The notes below the pieces were generated by a model. That model ran no database searches. It saw only the letters and a program-made list of their open reading frames with translations, and was not told where the DNA came from. Below, in pieces: positions 1-12,082 of a DNA stretch of 64,000 bases (within the stretch, counting starts at the first letter, position 1; every line of letters begins with the position of its first letter). Source of the DNA: Adenanthera pavonina (taxonomy: Eukaryota; Streptophyta; Magnoliopsida; Fabales; Fabaceae); NCBI GenBank assembly GCA_026686845.1, contig JAIVEN010000013.1, forward strand, positions 10,188,001 to 10,252,000. Reading direction: 5' to 3'. Position numbers and translations under genes: made by a program.

Positions 1-633
1 TATTATGTCAAATAGCGGGGATGCTAAAAGATCATTTGTATACAATAATAACATATTTCTCATATATTATATACAAGTATTAAGGATAGAGCTTACCATA
101 CCTCTGCTAGTCGTGGACATATCATGATGTGAAAAGAACAAACATATATACAAATAATATCATGGTATGAAAAGGAACATACATATATATAATAACAAAC
201 CAACACATGTGCAACTTACACTCTGGTTAACTTGAATTACTGACACAACACACACAAGGGTTTAGTAAGCCTTTGGAACACTAATCATGAATCAAACACT
301 TCCAATTAGCCAATTAATCTCTACAATGTCACAATACCTTCGATTAACATAGTATCCATATAATCCAAAATTCACAATCCAACTATTTAAGCTTAATCCA
401 TGATTCCAATAGCATAACTACACATTAATGAGCCCCAAACAACCATCCAAACCATAAAGACCCACATACCTTTCAAATCCCAAGCTTCCTCGGCCATTTC
501 CAAGGTGGGGTTTATGCTAAATCATACACAATCCCTCATAAACTCACACCCAAGCCTTAGGAACACTAAACAACTCTTCAATAATTCATTTGCAACCATT
601 TTAATCGATACAATCATCGACCCAACCGAAATA
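1..633 (-). repeat. Family A gypsy LTR fragment, left part
   Basis: This non-coding stretch matches, block by block, the LTRs at 33551-36627 and 58803-61133 (for example the segments around the paired 'atcatggtatgaaa' motif and 'ccaattagccaattaatc'). It reads in the same orientation as those LTRs, whose element is sense on the minus strand. It enters from outside the window and breaks at 633, where another LTR is inserted; the match resumes at 3545. Divergence from the other copies is high, so it is an old copy. Confidence 0.6.
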
Positions 634-3544
634 TGTAACATTCCTAAAAAGCTTAATAGCTCAAAATATATAAGGAATTCATAAAAATAGATATGCACCG
701 TTTTACTTGAACTACGATAAAGAAGTCATTTTTCCCGGTTATATCAAATAAATGAGAAATTATATTTTTACCTCTAAGAATTATAGAAATAACAATTATG
801 TCCCCAAGAATCACACCGGGAATAAAGGTCAAGATTCTTGGGAAAAATTATAGCTAATGACCTAAAAGTTTTCAAAATTATAATTTTGTCTGTGTCAAGG
901 GTGATTTTGTAAATATGTAAAATTACTTTTAAGTTTGTTCTCGATGAGAAGATTCCAATAGTATATGATACTAAGGGTTAGTGATTAAAGATAAAGAAAT
1001 AATCAGTTCCGAAATTTAAAAAGTAACTTTATACTAATAAAGCTGCTTTTTGATCTGTAAAAGCTAAAAAGTCAAAAAGAAAAGCTGTTGGACACCACAA
1101 AAAGAGGTTTTTAGAGACAGGATAATAAAGTAATACTAGATACAAGTTTACTTTAATCATGTACCAATAAAGTGAATTTATACTGTAAAAAGTAACTTTA
1201 CCGATCCAAGTATAAAGTAATCAATACAGGTTTTTACTGAACTGAAAAAATTATACAATATCTTGGAGATGATACTCCCACTAAAATAGCGCCACTTGGT
1301 AGCCCATTTGACTAGGTTTGAAGTCTTAATGGTTAACCAAATATTAACCAAAGTTAGTTAACTTAACCAAGGGTGGAAAAGTAACCAAACCAAGCTTTTA
1401 ACCATGGTTATGCATGTCTATAAATGCCCCTCCTCCCTTGAACGAAATTCACACATGAAATAAGAGGGGAAACTCTACAAAAATAGTGAGAGAAGTGGCA
1501 GCCAAGTGAAGGAAGAAAAAGGAGAAGGTCAAGGAAGAAGAAAAAGGAGAAGGTCAAGGAAGAAGAAAAACTTAAGAAAAGTCGGTAAGCAATCCTCTTA
1601 TGTTCTAAGTGTTCTAACATCGTTGTTGGGTTATATGAGTTAGTTTTCTTGAAATTTCTTCTTCCCTAACCTTTGTTCAGATTTGGCCTAAGCATGTTTA
1701 AGAGAGGGAAGGTGTTTTTTAACCATAAACTTGTGAGAAAGCATGAGTTTTCACAAGAGAAAGCAAGATAGGTAAAATTTGAGCAAGTTTTAAGAAAACC
1801 CAATCTTTTTCATTGAGAAGCAGAATTTTGGTCAGAGCATTAGGCCATTTTAGAGTGGGAATTTCATTAATTTGATGCCAAAAACGGATTCCCCATGGCC
1901 AAAAACCTTAAAGACAAGTGTTGGCTCAAAGATAGAGCTTAAGATAAAGTATATGGGTTTTTAGAGTTCCATTGATACTTTATGAGTTAAGTCATGAAAT
2001 CAGTGGCTTTAACTAGCATTTGATAATGTTTTAGGACTTGAGGAAGCTTAAGGAAGCTAGAGAGAGCTTTGGTTTAAAGAGGAAAGCCAAGGGATATCTT
2101 CAAAGGTAGCTAAGTTCCATTCTTACACTTTATTGTTATCTTGCTATGTTATTGCTTTGATATGTGCCATATTGTTTTCCTCTTGTTTGATTGGTTGATG
2201 TGGCTGTTTAAATGAGAGGTTTTGTTCCTCGAGATATTCATTTTCTAAGTCGATATGCTGCCTAATTTTCTATAAACAATATGGTATTAAATGTTTTAAG
2301 CATGATTTTTACAATGTTTTATAACTTGCTTGATGATGTAATGTGTGGAATGTGGCTTGCTACTAAGATTATTATAATCTCACCCCCTCAAGTATCAACA
2401 TGCTAGGCCCAAGCTATGGCAAAAATATCAAGAAGCTAAGAGGATGGAAGAGAAGCATGGTGATTGTACAAATTGTGACAATTGCGAAGTGTCATTTCGT
2501 CAATTTGTTTTAAATTATGTAAAATGTTATGACTCAATAATTTAGCATGGTTATGCTTCCTTGTGCCTTACATGATGTTTAGTATGGAATGGAAACATGT
2601 TTTGATAATATAGTATGCATGTGCAATTAGTTTTGTTAAAAGATGCTTATCATTGTCCAAGATGACCAACCATAAAAGAAATAGGGCTAATCTATTCAAA
2701 ATTGAGCATCCAGTATAATTGTTATATATGCTTTGAAAGTAGAGAGAACAAGCTTCCCAATGAGAGAAAGAATTCTAAATTTGGATATACATACAATTTA
2801 TAGTGTAACTTTAAATTTAAGGGTCAAAACTAAACAGTTAAGTGAAAGCCACGGATTTTACTGTAAGTATTACTTATTTTGAAAAGTGATATAAAATTGT
2901 ACATAGATCCAAAAATTTAGTGATTTATATGTATGAAAATATCAATATCTTAAGTTTAATATATCACTAGTTTGAAGGAAATTGAAGCTATACAATGAGA
3001 GTTATGCATGTTTTCCTATAACTAGTCCAATAAGAGTGATGTTCTAACCCTTCTTTCTTCAAGTTAATGCCATACCCTGTATGTATGAAACAAATGACAA
3101 TTAAAATGTGGTTGTAAAGTAAACATGTAAATATTTTTAAAGATGTTAAGAAAGCGTGAATTGGCTAAGGTTAGGATGGTAAATGAATTCTCAAACTTAA
3201 GCCAGAAAATCTTAAACTTAATATTTTGACCATTCAATTAGTGGACGTTTAAGTATTAATTTGTATCAATTGGTGCATTCAAATACAAGTTTCACATTTT
3301 TCCCCTGTATAGCATATTTCTATCTTTATTTAGAGACTTGAATTTCATTAATACCATTTTTCTAGAATTAGTTATGATTTTTCAAAATTCAACCAGAAAA
3401 ATAGACAATAGATGAACAGTAACTTTCAAAAATTTTATTTTTCATATTTAATCTCTTTAATGATTCAAACTTCTAAAATGAATTAGTATGATATTAGAAA
3501 TACTATACTACTTGAGAAATTATATATGAAAGTAAGGTATTACA
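634..3544 (+). mobile_element. Solo LTR (2.9 kb) nested in LTR family A
   Basis: The element begins TGTAACATTCC and ends GTAAGGTATTACA, so it has TG...CA ends and a 5-bp terminal inverted repeat (TGTAA/TTACA). It is flanked by a perfect 5-bp target duplication, AAATA, at 629-633 and 3545-3549. A TATA-like box (tctataaat, 1417-1425) followed by a purine-rich leader suggests an LTR promoter reading on the plus strand. No open frame inside resembles gag or pol, so I read it as one long LTR left by LTR-LTR recombination. Its family is not certain; Ty3/gypsy is likely from the length. Confidence 0.65.
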
Positions 3545-3800
3545 AAATATATCATATCCCCACAAATTCGATGATAAAAACGGATAGAAAAGAGAGAAGA
3601 GGAGACAAGATCCAATTACCAACTAAGATTAGAGCTCCCAATGTCCAAGAATTGATCCCCCAAGGCCGAAAATGAAAAGTCCTAGCATAGCTCTTCTTCT
3701 TCTCCTCCAATTTCTTTCTACATCGTTGACTAAAATGCTTTAAATTTAACAGTGTTTGAAGACTGGCGCCATGGCGAACTTACGATGCACGATAAGTTTG
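3545..3800 (-). repeat. Family A gypsy LTR fragment, continuation
   Basis: The match to the family A LTR tail resumes directly after the nested solo LTR: 'agagagaagaggagacaagatcca', the 'aaggccgaaaatg' block and the 'ctcttcttcttctcctcc' block align with 36240-36400 and 60780-60900. The right edge near 3800 is approximate. Together with 1-633 this is one old LTR copy split by the 634-3544 insertion. Confidence 0.5.
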
Positions 3801-4139
3801 TCGTGGCATGAACCTTCACTGCCTAAAAATGACCATTACTTTAGTGATTTTTGGTCAAATTTACTTTGGTTGAGTGATTACCTTGTCTCATATTTTTGTC
3901 CATGTAGAGGCTCCTTTTTGCTATTTTTAGAGACTTAAATCATTTTAAAATAATTTTTCTAAAATTAGTTATGAATTTATAAAATTTGTCAGGTAAAATG
4001 GATTAAGCTACAAAAACAGTTCTCAATTATTTGAAAATTTCTGCTTTTATGTTAAGTTAATTCAAACTTCTCTTCAAGTATTTTTGGACATTATTATAGT
4101 TAAATACATGGGAAATTAGACCTAAAGTAAGGTGCTACA
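3801..4139. repeat. LTR-end remnant similar to the end of 634-3544
   Basis: The stretch ending 'gacctaaagtaaggtgctaca' resembles the last 250 bp of the solo LTR at 634-3544, which ends 'gaaagtaaggtattaca'. It also shares the motif 'agagacttaaatcatt...aaattagttatga'. It is probably the end of a related, older LTR. No start was found. Confidence 0.35.
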
Positions 4140-4469
4140 TTTAGATTTTTTTTCCATTTAATTATGGTTTTTAGAAGTTAGTTTCAAAATGAGTCAAAGT
4201 ATAAAATGTAAATCAAAGAAAAGTGTAAGTTTTTCATACTATATCATTAGATTAGGTTTCTATTTGATTTATGGTTAAAATTTATAAAAAAAAATGGTAG
4301 AAGAAGGTAGGCGTTACAATTACCAGAACAACTATGAGCTCCATTAGTGGGAAACAAGTGAAACATGGGAACAATTACGAGCCTCCGTATCTAGCTAATC
4401 TATTAGCAATCTCATTTGATATCCCTGTGCAACGTTGCAAGGCAATCTTCCATTCTATTCCATGCACAC
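4140..4469. other. Intergenic, no gene seen
   Basis: AT-rich DNA with no supported gene. On the minus strand around 4340-4460 there is a short open stretch with an N-x-x-A-x-x-L-A pattern, as seen near the end of RNase H domains, but it is too short and too broken to call. Confidence 0.3.
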
Positions 4470-5400
4470 CGTCACACCCAAAAATAAGACCTTATTTTTA
4501 TTTATTTTGGTTCAAAAATAAAGAAAATATAAAAAGAGAAAATCAGCTTTCATGACAAAAATCAATTTAGGAGGAGTCGCTTGCAAAATTTTAAGAAAAA
4601 ATCTTGCAAACTCAATGTAAGAAATAAAGGATGATCTGCATAAATAAAGTTGGGTTCATAAGTCAATTGTGCGTGAGGAAGTTATTATGTACTCTACGAC
4701 ACTCATTCCTAAGAATAGCTGCCTTAAATTAATTGTTCAAAAATAATATGGCTTTAAAATTATTTTAGTTATCTTTTTATTATTCACATGTAAAAATAAA
4801 GATAAAAAAAATTAGAAGTTAAGAAAATAAAGAAAATAAAACAAAATACTTATTTATTTATAAGAGTAAACTTGATCGGAGATAAGAGCTTGGGATATAC
4901 ATACATGTAATAAGGATCAAAATCCATATGATTCCGGTTAAAAAAGTGCATATGTGGGTTGATATTTTTTAAATTATAATTTTGTAATAAAAGAAAGCTA
5001 ATTGATAATATTTACTATTTTGCAAACAAAATGATTTTTTGAAATTTGGAATGATGTGTTTTAATTTGTAAAAAATAATTTGATTTCACTAATTACTTAC
5101 TCTAATTTTATTTAGTTTTGAAATATTTTATTTTTTATTCACTTGCTAAGATATATTATCTTCGATTTTTAACTATACTTTATAGCAATATTATATATTG
5201 TGAAGATAGTATTTTGTCTGAATATTTTAAAAAAAATTAAAAATTAAAATCAAAAAATAGAAAAACAAAAAAAATAAAAATTTCCTTTTATTTCAGTAAA
5301 TTAGTGAATATCTTGCATTCCCTAGATGGATGCAAATTCTAAAAAATATATATATAAAAGAAAAAAAATCTAAATCAAGATCTAAATCACTCTCTAAGCC
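4470..5400 (+). repeat. Ogre/Tat-type LTR start, degraded copy
   Basis: The stretch begins CGTCACACCC and is homologous to the better preserved LTR start at 56579 (TGTCACACCC). Shared blocks include the 'gagtcgc' block, 'aaaggatgatctg/aaaggatggtct', 'gttgggttc', 'cattcctaagaa' and 'attcacatg'. This block order is one I recognise from LTRs of Ogre/Tat Ty3/gypsy elements in plants. The first base has changed from T to C. The distal boundary is unclear; the promoter-like segment at 5700-6410 may be the rest of the same LTR. Confidence 0.45.
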
Positions 5401-5699
5401 ACAAAATCAATCTTCGGATAAAAATTAAAGAAAATTCTCTTCAAAATCCTCAATTTATTTGCTTTTAGAAATGAACAAATTTCCCTACTTAAATAAAGTA
5501 AATAATAATTAACAAAAAGGGAAAAAATAAAAAAAAAAGTAGAAAAAGAAAAATAGAATTTAGGCTGAAGAGTGGACTAAGTGCTGATGGCCCAAAAATC
5601 AAAATATAGTAATTAAATAAATAAAATAAGTTAGTCGATTCAAAAAATAATAAATAAATAAACAAAAATATAAAAAAGATAAGAGGCTGGAGGCCCAAA

Positions 5700-6410
5700 T
5701 AATCACGAGCCCAATGGTGGAGGGCTCGTGGAGAGTGGCACGAGCCTGCTTCTGAAGCAGGGCAGCAAAACTCGGTGAGGCCGAGAGGAGAGGCAGGCCA
5801 GAGGGAGTTTGGTGAGCGAAGAGAGAAATTGAGCCAGAGAGGAAGCTGGGGTTCGAGACCGCAACGCGAGAGCCAGAGAAGCCGAGCAAGAGAGGGCCAG
5901 AAACGACAAACAAATCACCCCACTACTCCGTACCTGCTACAGCAGAGTAGTGGAGGTGAAGGCATTTGGGGATGAAGGTAATTTGGGAATGGAGAGACAG
6001 AGCAGAGGACGAACGTAGTTTGGGCGAGAGGATACGAGGCAATATTCAGGCGCTCACGGTGTTTTTCTTCCACTCGCGGAGCTCCTATAAAAGACAAAGA
6101 ACAATTGGAGATGGGGGCAGAGAAAAATTGCACCGAAGGGCCAGAGATCCTAGAGTGACAGTGAAAGCTTCTGAGAAGCCCTAACCGAGATTAAGAGACA
6201 GAAAGAGAGAGGAAGGAAAATGAAAGGAGGATTAGGAGAAGCGGAGGAATCGGGCCGAAAGGGAAGACACAGAGGCGAGGTACTAGAAAGAACACGGGAG
6301 GCGAAAAGGAGAAGAGATGTAGCGAGGGAAGACGGATACTGAAGGCCAAGCTCAATACGAGGAGCACCAGGGAACACAAGAAGAATTGGGAATCGAGACT
6401 CTGGTTTGGT
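5700..6410 (+). promoter_or_regulatory. GC-rich promoter-like region with TATA box
   Basis: After AT-rich DNA the composition changes abruptly to GC- and purine-rich. A TATA box (tataaaag, about 6085-6092) lies in the middle. About 30 bp downstream begins a leader that ends in a plausible splice donor (ctttg then gtaata, near 6408), followed by a T-rich, intron-like stretch. No protein with family features is encoded. It could be the U3/R part of the Ogre-type LTR that starts at 4470, or the 5' end of a lost host gene. What I see is the TATA box and the composition; the assignment is inference. Confidence 0.35.
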
Positions 6411-7648
6411 AATATTTTTTTATTTATTTCATTTTCAGTTTCAAAATCTCGCCATCCTTTTCAAGCGAAGCTTTATTCCCTTAAATGTCCCTAGTCCTAT
6501 TCTTTGATTGGTTGAGTCCTGAGTTTATATTGTTCATACTCTCTTCTGAATAGTTTTATCTCTGTCCCTTCTCATGAACAAATGTCTGGTTGGATTTGTT
6601 TGGAAAAAAATAATCGCTGAAATTATGTAATGTTCTGATTTGGTTGTTGGAAGTTTGTCAGTATTGCTTCGTTCTCTGTTAAACAGCATTGGCTTTCTCG
6701 GTTGCACATTCATCCTGTTTTAAGAAAAATTTCTGTCTAGTATGTTTGTTATCGTGATCTCACTGCTGTGGAGATTATTGAACATGATTGTTGGCTATTA
6801 CCAAATTAATGTTGCATAATTGTTTTTAGTCATGAACTTGTTTAACCTTGACACTGATGCACGCTGACGGGAGTCTTTTGTGATGAGGCTTTCAATCTCT
6901 CGTCTCATTTCTGGTTCTTTGTTTACTTTTAGATTCTGGTTCAGTGTTTATTTAGGACTTTGGGCGCCCATGGGTGTAATCATTTTTTAATCTCTGGACC
7001 AGGGGGTCATGTTTTTTCTTTTCGGTGTTCTGTTTCAAGTTGCTTCACAGTGATGCTAATAAAAATATTCTTTAGAGGCTTGTTACAGGAAAAAGCTTCA
7101 TAAAAGAGTTAGTTCAGTGAACATGTTAGTTCCATTTCTTCCTTCCTGTCTGTTTGTGAAGACGGTGCTTTGGTATTGAATTTAAACTGTATATAGTATT
7201 CTGGAATATTGGTAGTATTGTAGCAAAAATTTGGTTTGTGGAATTTCTCTGTTGAGAAAACATTGAGTTACTTGAGGGACTTCAACACTTCAACAGGACA
7301 TCAATAGGAAGTGCTTGAACTAAAAATATATACACATGAAATTGAGCACTTGTTTACTGTTAAAACACTACGGTTTCAGTTAGATTTACGCCAAAGGCAA
7401 TTTTTAGTAAAGGAGGGTGGCGTGATGTGTTCCCATTCCCTCATGACCTTATTTTAAAATTATAATAATAATAATGATCATAATAATAATAACACTAATA
7501 AGTAAAGATTACAAATGTTTAATTATGCGAAGTGATGTTTTTTTAACCCACACTAGTATTTGAGTTCACTACTTTGTTGCCTGAGACGGAAAGTCCAAGT
7601 AAACATCTAAGTTAGGTCAAATAGTTTATGTTGATTAAAATAAATACC
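6411..7648. other. T-rich, intron-like stretch and left flank of the viral locus
   Basis: No coding region is seen. From 6411 to about 7430 the plus strand is T-rich with no family match, like a leader intron or a U5 region. From about 7530 to 7648 it resembles the repeat at 18880-18960; see the finding on the empty-site copy. Confidence 0.3.
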
Positions 7649-9705
7649 AAGTCGGGGTCCCAATCTAATAACATGAGAACAAGAGATAAATGAGGATTAA
7701 ATAGTTGATAGAATATGGAAATCCAGGTATCATCCAGCGAGTAAAATGGCCTCTCCCTGAGCACTGGGACTCAGGATGCTGTTAGGATTATCCATATCTT
7801 ACTCAACCAATATAAATCCTAAATTAACTCTTGAAACAGAGTTATAATGTTGTTACTAGATGAAGGATCATAATCCGATTCTTTCTGATGCACAGGATCC
7901 TCCTTAGAGGCAAGTGTAGAGCATACTCGAATCTTTGATGGTTAGACTATTATCATAGAAAGGTTGGAGTTAGAGAGAGAGAAAGGGGGCTTTTAGAAAG
8001 AAGACATGTTTATTTCTGAATGAGATTTCAAGTGTAGAACTTGTCCCTCTATGTTACAAGAAGTCCCCTTATATAGAGAAAGGGTTCATAAACTTTCAAT
8101 CCGACAACCCATAGTGGGTATGACAAACGGACAACCCATAGTGGGTATGACTCATTACCTTTTTACAAACGGACAACCTATAGGGGTATGACTCATCAAA
8201 CTTTAATAAAGTAAAGTACATGACTCATCAAACTTTAATAAAGTAAAGTACATGACTCACTGCTTACTCATAAAGCTATTTTACAAAGGGTGATTGTCGG
8301 CACACACGACAATTCCTAAAAGTGCTTGTGGATAGGTTCATGATGGACACTTTTGTTTTCTTCGTCCGGTTCAAACCTCCTTTCTTCCTTTTGTCTTTTC
8401 TTTTCTTTCTTCAGCGCTGTTTCCAGCTGGATTCGTTCCAACTCAGCATCAAAGTTGTCCTTTATGATTATTGTTGTCACCTGACTGGGGGACAGGAAAT
8501 CGTAGAGGAACTGAGAGTCCAACTCATTTGGATCTTGTGATTCTATTAACCTCGTGGGATTTGAACATCATTCTGGGTGCTCATCCTCAGAGAGATTGAC
8601 AGCTGGATTTGATGATGATGGAGAGTCCTCTGAAACTTCTGGTGGAGCTAGGGTTAACCGTGGCCATTCAAAGGCTATAGCTTGCCCTGTTGTCATTGTT
8701 TCATTAGGATCATAGAATTCTCCAGGTAATGGTCCGAGGGAAGTGTATGAGAGGTTACTGAAGTCTCATTTGAAATTATTTAGATTCAAGAGGAAATTCC
8801 TCAATTCTATAATAATCTCAGTTTGTTTCAGTGGCCAATGCGTTGCTGTTCCCCATAAATGAGCTTGAACTGGAGTGTAGAGACATCCCAAATGATCTGC
8901 AGAATAAGGCCTGTGTAACACAAAAAACGAATAAACCCGTTGCTGACAAACAGGAATATCCCACAATTTATTGTCAGTAATAGTAGTAAATAACTTTCCT
9001 CTCCAGACCGAAAGGGAGGAATACCATGATAGGAAGGTTGACAGTGGTGACTTGGTGTTCTTCTTATCAGTCAAATACTGATAAGTAGCTCTTGGGGGTA
9101 AAGCTATGACACATGCATACAAGGAAGATAACGACCACATATACCATATGAACTCAGAAGTAATTGGATCTTTAACATAAGGAATGACTAAGTAAGGAAA
9201 AACAGGATCAAAGTATTCAGGTTTGGCTTGAATACCAGTAGACTCTAGGAACAGATGAAGATAATGGAATAGACACTGACGAGCTATAACATTAACTTCT
9301 TGAACTGTTTTTGGTTTATACCCGGAAGGGAATACCATTTTTCTGCTGATATCAGAAACTGGGACAGAGGAGGACATTTTGGATATGGTGAGTATGATCA
9401 AAGGAGTTTTGGAGATTGAATCAACTTGAGAGGATTTTGATGTTCTAGAAAGAAGGTCAGCTAAGAAGTTGTGTTTCCCTTTAATGTGCTTCACTGTAAA
9501 TTTATAGCGAGAGAACCACTCTTTCCACCGAAGTAACTGTTTATCCGGGAGCATCTTCTTTTTCTGATCAAGGATTACTGGAAATGACGTGTTGTCCATT
9601 TCCACAGTGAAAGGATTAAAGCTTAGATAAAAACTAAACTTTTCTATCCCTCTTTTGACTGCAAGGATTTCTTTGTAGATTGAGTGATAATGTTTTTCTG
9701 CATCC
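7649..9705 (-). repeat. Left arm of 2.06-kb viral inverted repeat
   Basis: The reverse complement of this arm matches 12083-14140 along its whole length, with differences of a few percent by eye. The arm covers the RNase H core, the C-terminal extension and the viral intergenic region. The outer end is the shared string 'gggaccccgactt' (complement at 7649). The spacer 9706-12082 is unique to the minus-strand piece. Confidence 0.9.
7990..8290 (-). promoter_or_regulatory. Viral promoter and poly(A) signal, left copy
   Basis: This is the mirror image of the right-hand promoter: TATA box at 8069-8075 (minus strand), AATAAA at 8009-8014, and the same upstream repeats with GAGTCAT motifs between about 8100 and 8270. 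It would start transcripts running leftwards into host DNA. Confidence 0.72.
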
Positions 9706-12082
9706 TTGAATTGTCCGCTGGCATGTGAACAGTAGCTTCTTTTGTTTCCTTCTTCCTCAATGAGGACAGCACCCCAATAATTCTCACTTGCATCAGTTTG
9801 GAGGATAAGATTTCCCTTATCGGGAATCTTGAGAGGTGGCGGATACTGAGCTATCTCCTTTAACTTTTGTACTGCCCTAGATTGTACCTCTGACTAAACT
9901 GGTGGATTCTTCCTGAGCATTTTGGATAAGGGACTAATGTATTGGGTTACACGTGGAATGAAGTCCCTGATGTAATTTACTATCCCAAGAAACTGTTGGA
10001 TTTGTTTGTTTGTGAGTTTGTCAGGAAATTCTAACAGTTTGGTTGCTATATGTGGACTGGGCTGGAACTGTCCTTTGGAAAAGATGTTTCCAAGGAATTG
10101 GATTTGGGCTTGGCCTATTTGGCTTTTTGTAGCTGAAAGCATTATCCCATATTTTTTGACAATTTGGGTAAATTGGGCCAAAAGTTGTTTCTGGGCCTCT
10201 TCTGTTTCTGAGAATAGAAGAATATCATCAATATAGATTAGGGCCGTATGAAGTATGGGCTGAAAAATTCTCACCATAGCTTTTTGAAATAGTGAAGGTG
10301 CAGGTTTGAGTCCAAATGGCATCACTTTCCACTGGTACTGGGCATTGGGTATACAGAACGCTGTCTTATTACGATCATCAGGATGAACCCCCAATTGCCA
10401 GAAACCTGCTTTCAAATCAAACTTTGAGAAGATGGAGGCCCTTTTGAGATGAACAGTCTGAGTGTTTATTTTTGGAAGAGGGAAGTTATCGTCTTGAAGA
10501 AAGAGGTTTAAAGGCTTGTAATCCACAACAAACCTTTTCTTTTTTCTCCTCTTTTCATTATCATTTTCAGCATAGAAAGCTTGGCACGCCCATTGAGAAT
10601 CAGTGGGTTCAATTAACCCTTGTTTCAATAGTTGATCACACTCTTCTCTAGCAAGCGCTAGATCTTCTGGTGACATTCCCAAATGAGTAGCTTTAGTGGG
10701 ATTTACATCTTCATTTTTCTTAAACGGAAGATGAATGAAAAACTCTTCATTTTTCCATAATGGGAATGGATGATTGAATTGATCATGGCTCTCGGGACAT
10801 AAATGCAATAGTTGATCTCTGATTTCATCAAAACCAGGTGGCACTTGTTGAATGGCGAAGAGATTTTTTGTCGTTTTCCATGGGGCAAAGGAGGATTTAA
10901 ACTTAATCCCCTTAGGAAGGATTTGTAACCCTTTAGCTAAGTGATATATATCCATACCAATTAAAATGTCTTTGTTAGGCAGTTGACTTCCTAACACCCT
11001 TGTCCAGACTGTACAGTTAGGGAAGAACTGTATTCCAATTTTTCTTCTGGACATCAAATTAATGGAAAAGGGATTACCGTTAGCAGCTGTAAAATATTCT
11101 TCATGAGCTTTCCATTCTTCTGGCGGTAAGATATGTGGTTTCATAACACTGCAACAAGAACCAGTGTCGATGAATCCAATGGCCTGTGCAGGCTTATCAT
11201 ATTTGTCCTTTAGTACTTTGATCTTGACATTTGGCAAAGGAACATTGGATGTTTGAGGACTGACTAGATTGATTCTGCATACTTGTCTGTTGACTAGAGA
11301 ATGCTGACAAGGACGTTGAATAGAGAGGATTTTGTCTTCTTCCTCTGAATCAGAATAGTCATCCTGTGGAACAACAAAAGCTGTATATTCGTCTTGTTCA
11401 TCAAGAACAGATTCTAGGTCTTCTTCAGATGATAAAGATAAGACCTTAATCATTTTTTCCAGCATCTTAATGTCTTTCTTCGTTTTGTTAGGACATTGTT
11501 TAGCAAAATGTCCTGTCTTTCCACAAATGTAGCATTTAGAGGATTTTTTAGAGAATGAAGATTTCCTTTTGAAGAATCGAAATGGTTTCCTCTTCTTTTT
11601 CTTTGGATAATAATTCTTCTTTGCCGAGAATTTGAAGAAATGAGACTTCTTCTTTGTGGATGCACATGAACAGTCCTTCTTATCTTTACACTTGATCTGC
11701 AAATCTAGTCTTTTGCAAACCTTTTGTAACTGGACTTTATTCTTCAGAACATCTTTCATGAACTTCTGTTGCTCACAAAGACGATCAAGAGCAGCAAGAG
11801 CAAGCTGGTAGATTTCTCCAAGAGATATATTAGCCATATCTCTTTGCAAGGCATTTATAGCTTTCTGCAATTCCGGCTGCAGTTCTTCTGGAAGAGAAGC
11901 TATAAAAACATGACGGAGGTTAACATCGTTGGCGCCTCCCAACATATAATACTTTTCTGACATCCTTGTAAAATGTTTTTGCAAATCACTTCTTTGTAAT
12001 GAACAGCACTTCATCTCAAAGTAATCATGTCTGGCTCTTTTGTCAATAATACTAAAATCACCAATAAATTCCTTATGTAATT
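8316..12082 (-). pseudogene. Caulimovirid polyprotein (zinc knuckle, protease, RT, RNase H, C-terminal extension)
   Basis: A single reading frame runs from the junction at 12082 to a stop at 8316-8318 without a frameshift. It is broken only by three nonsense codons: TAG at 9894-9896, TGA at 8766-8768 and TGA at 8568-8570. Domains in order are a coat/gag-like part with a lysine-rich stretch, a CCHC knuckle (about 11492-11536), an aspartic protease with a DTG triad (11160-11168), an RT with the YIDD active site (10224-10235) and RNase H (about 9830-9440). About 350 residues follow, ending in a charged, coiled-coil-like tail. The plus-strand copy has sense codons at the second and third stops. 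The first stop lies just before RNase H and has no second copy to compare. The N-terminal part (movement protein and front of coat) is missing, cut off at the inversion junction. Confidence 0.85.

Noticed and set aside
1408..1620. Open frame of 70 codons on the minus strand
   Set aside because: It is the complement of the purine-rich leader of the solo LTR (aag/gaa repeats) and has no family features.
4340..4460. RNase H-like fragment on the minus strand
   Set aside because: Only a short N-x-x-A-x-x-L-A pattern is present, with stops and no neighbouring domains.
5599..6379. Several overlapping open frames on both strands in the GC-rich stretch
   Set aside because: They are all low-complexity (Ser/Leu/Pro or Arg/Glu rich), overlap each other and lack homology; GC-rich DNA simply has few stops.
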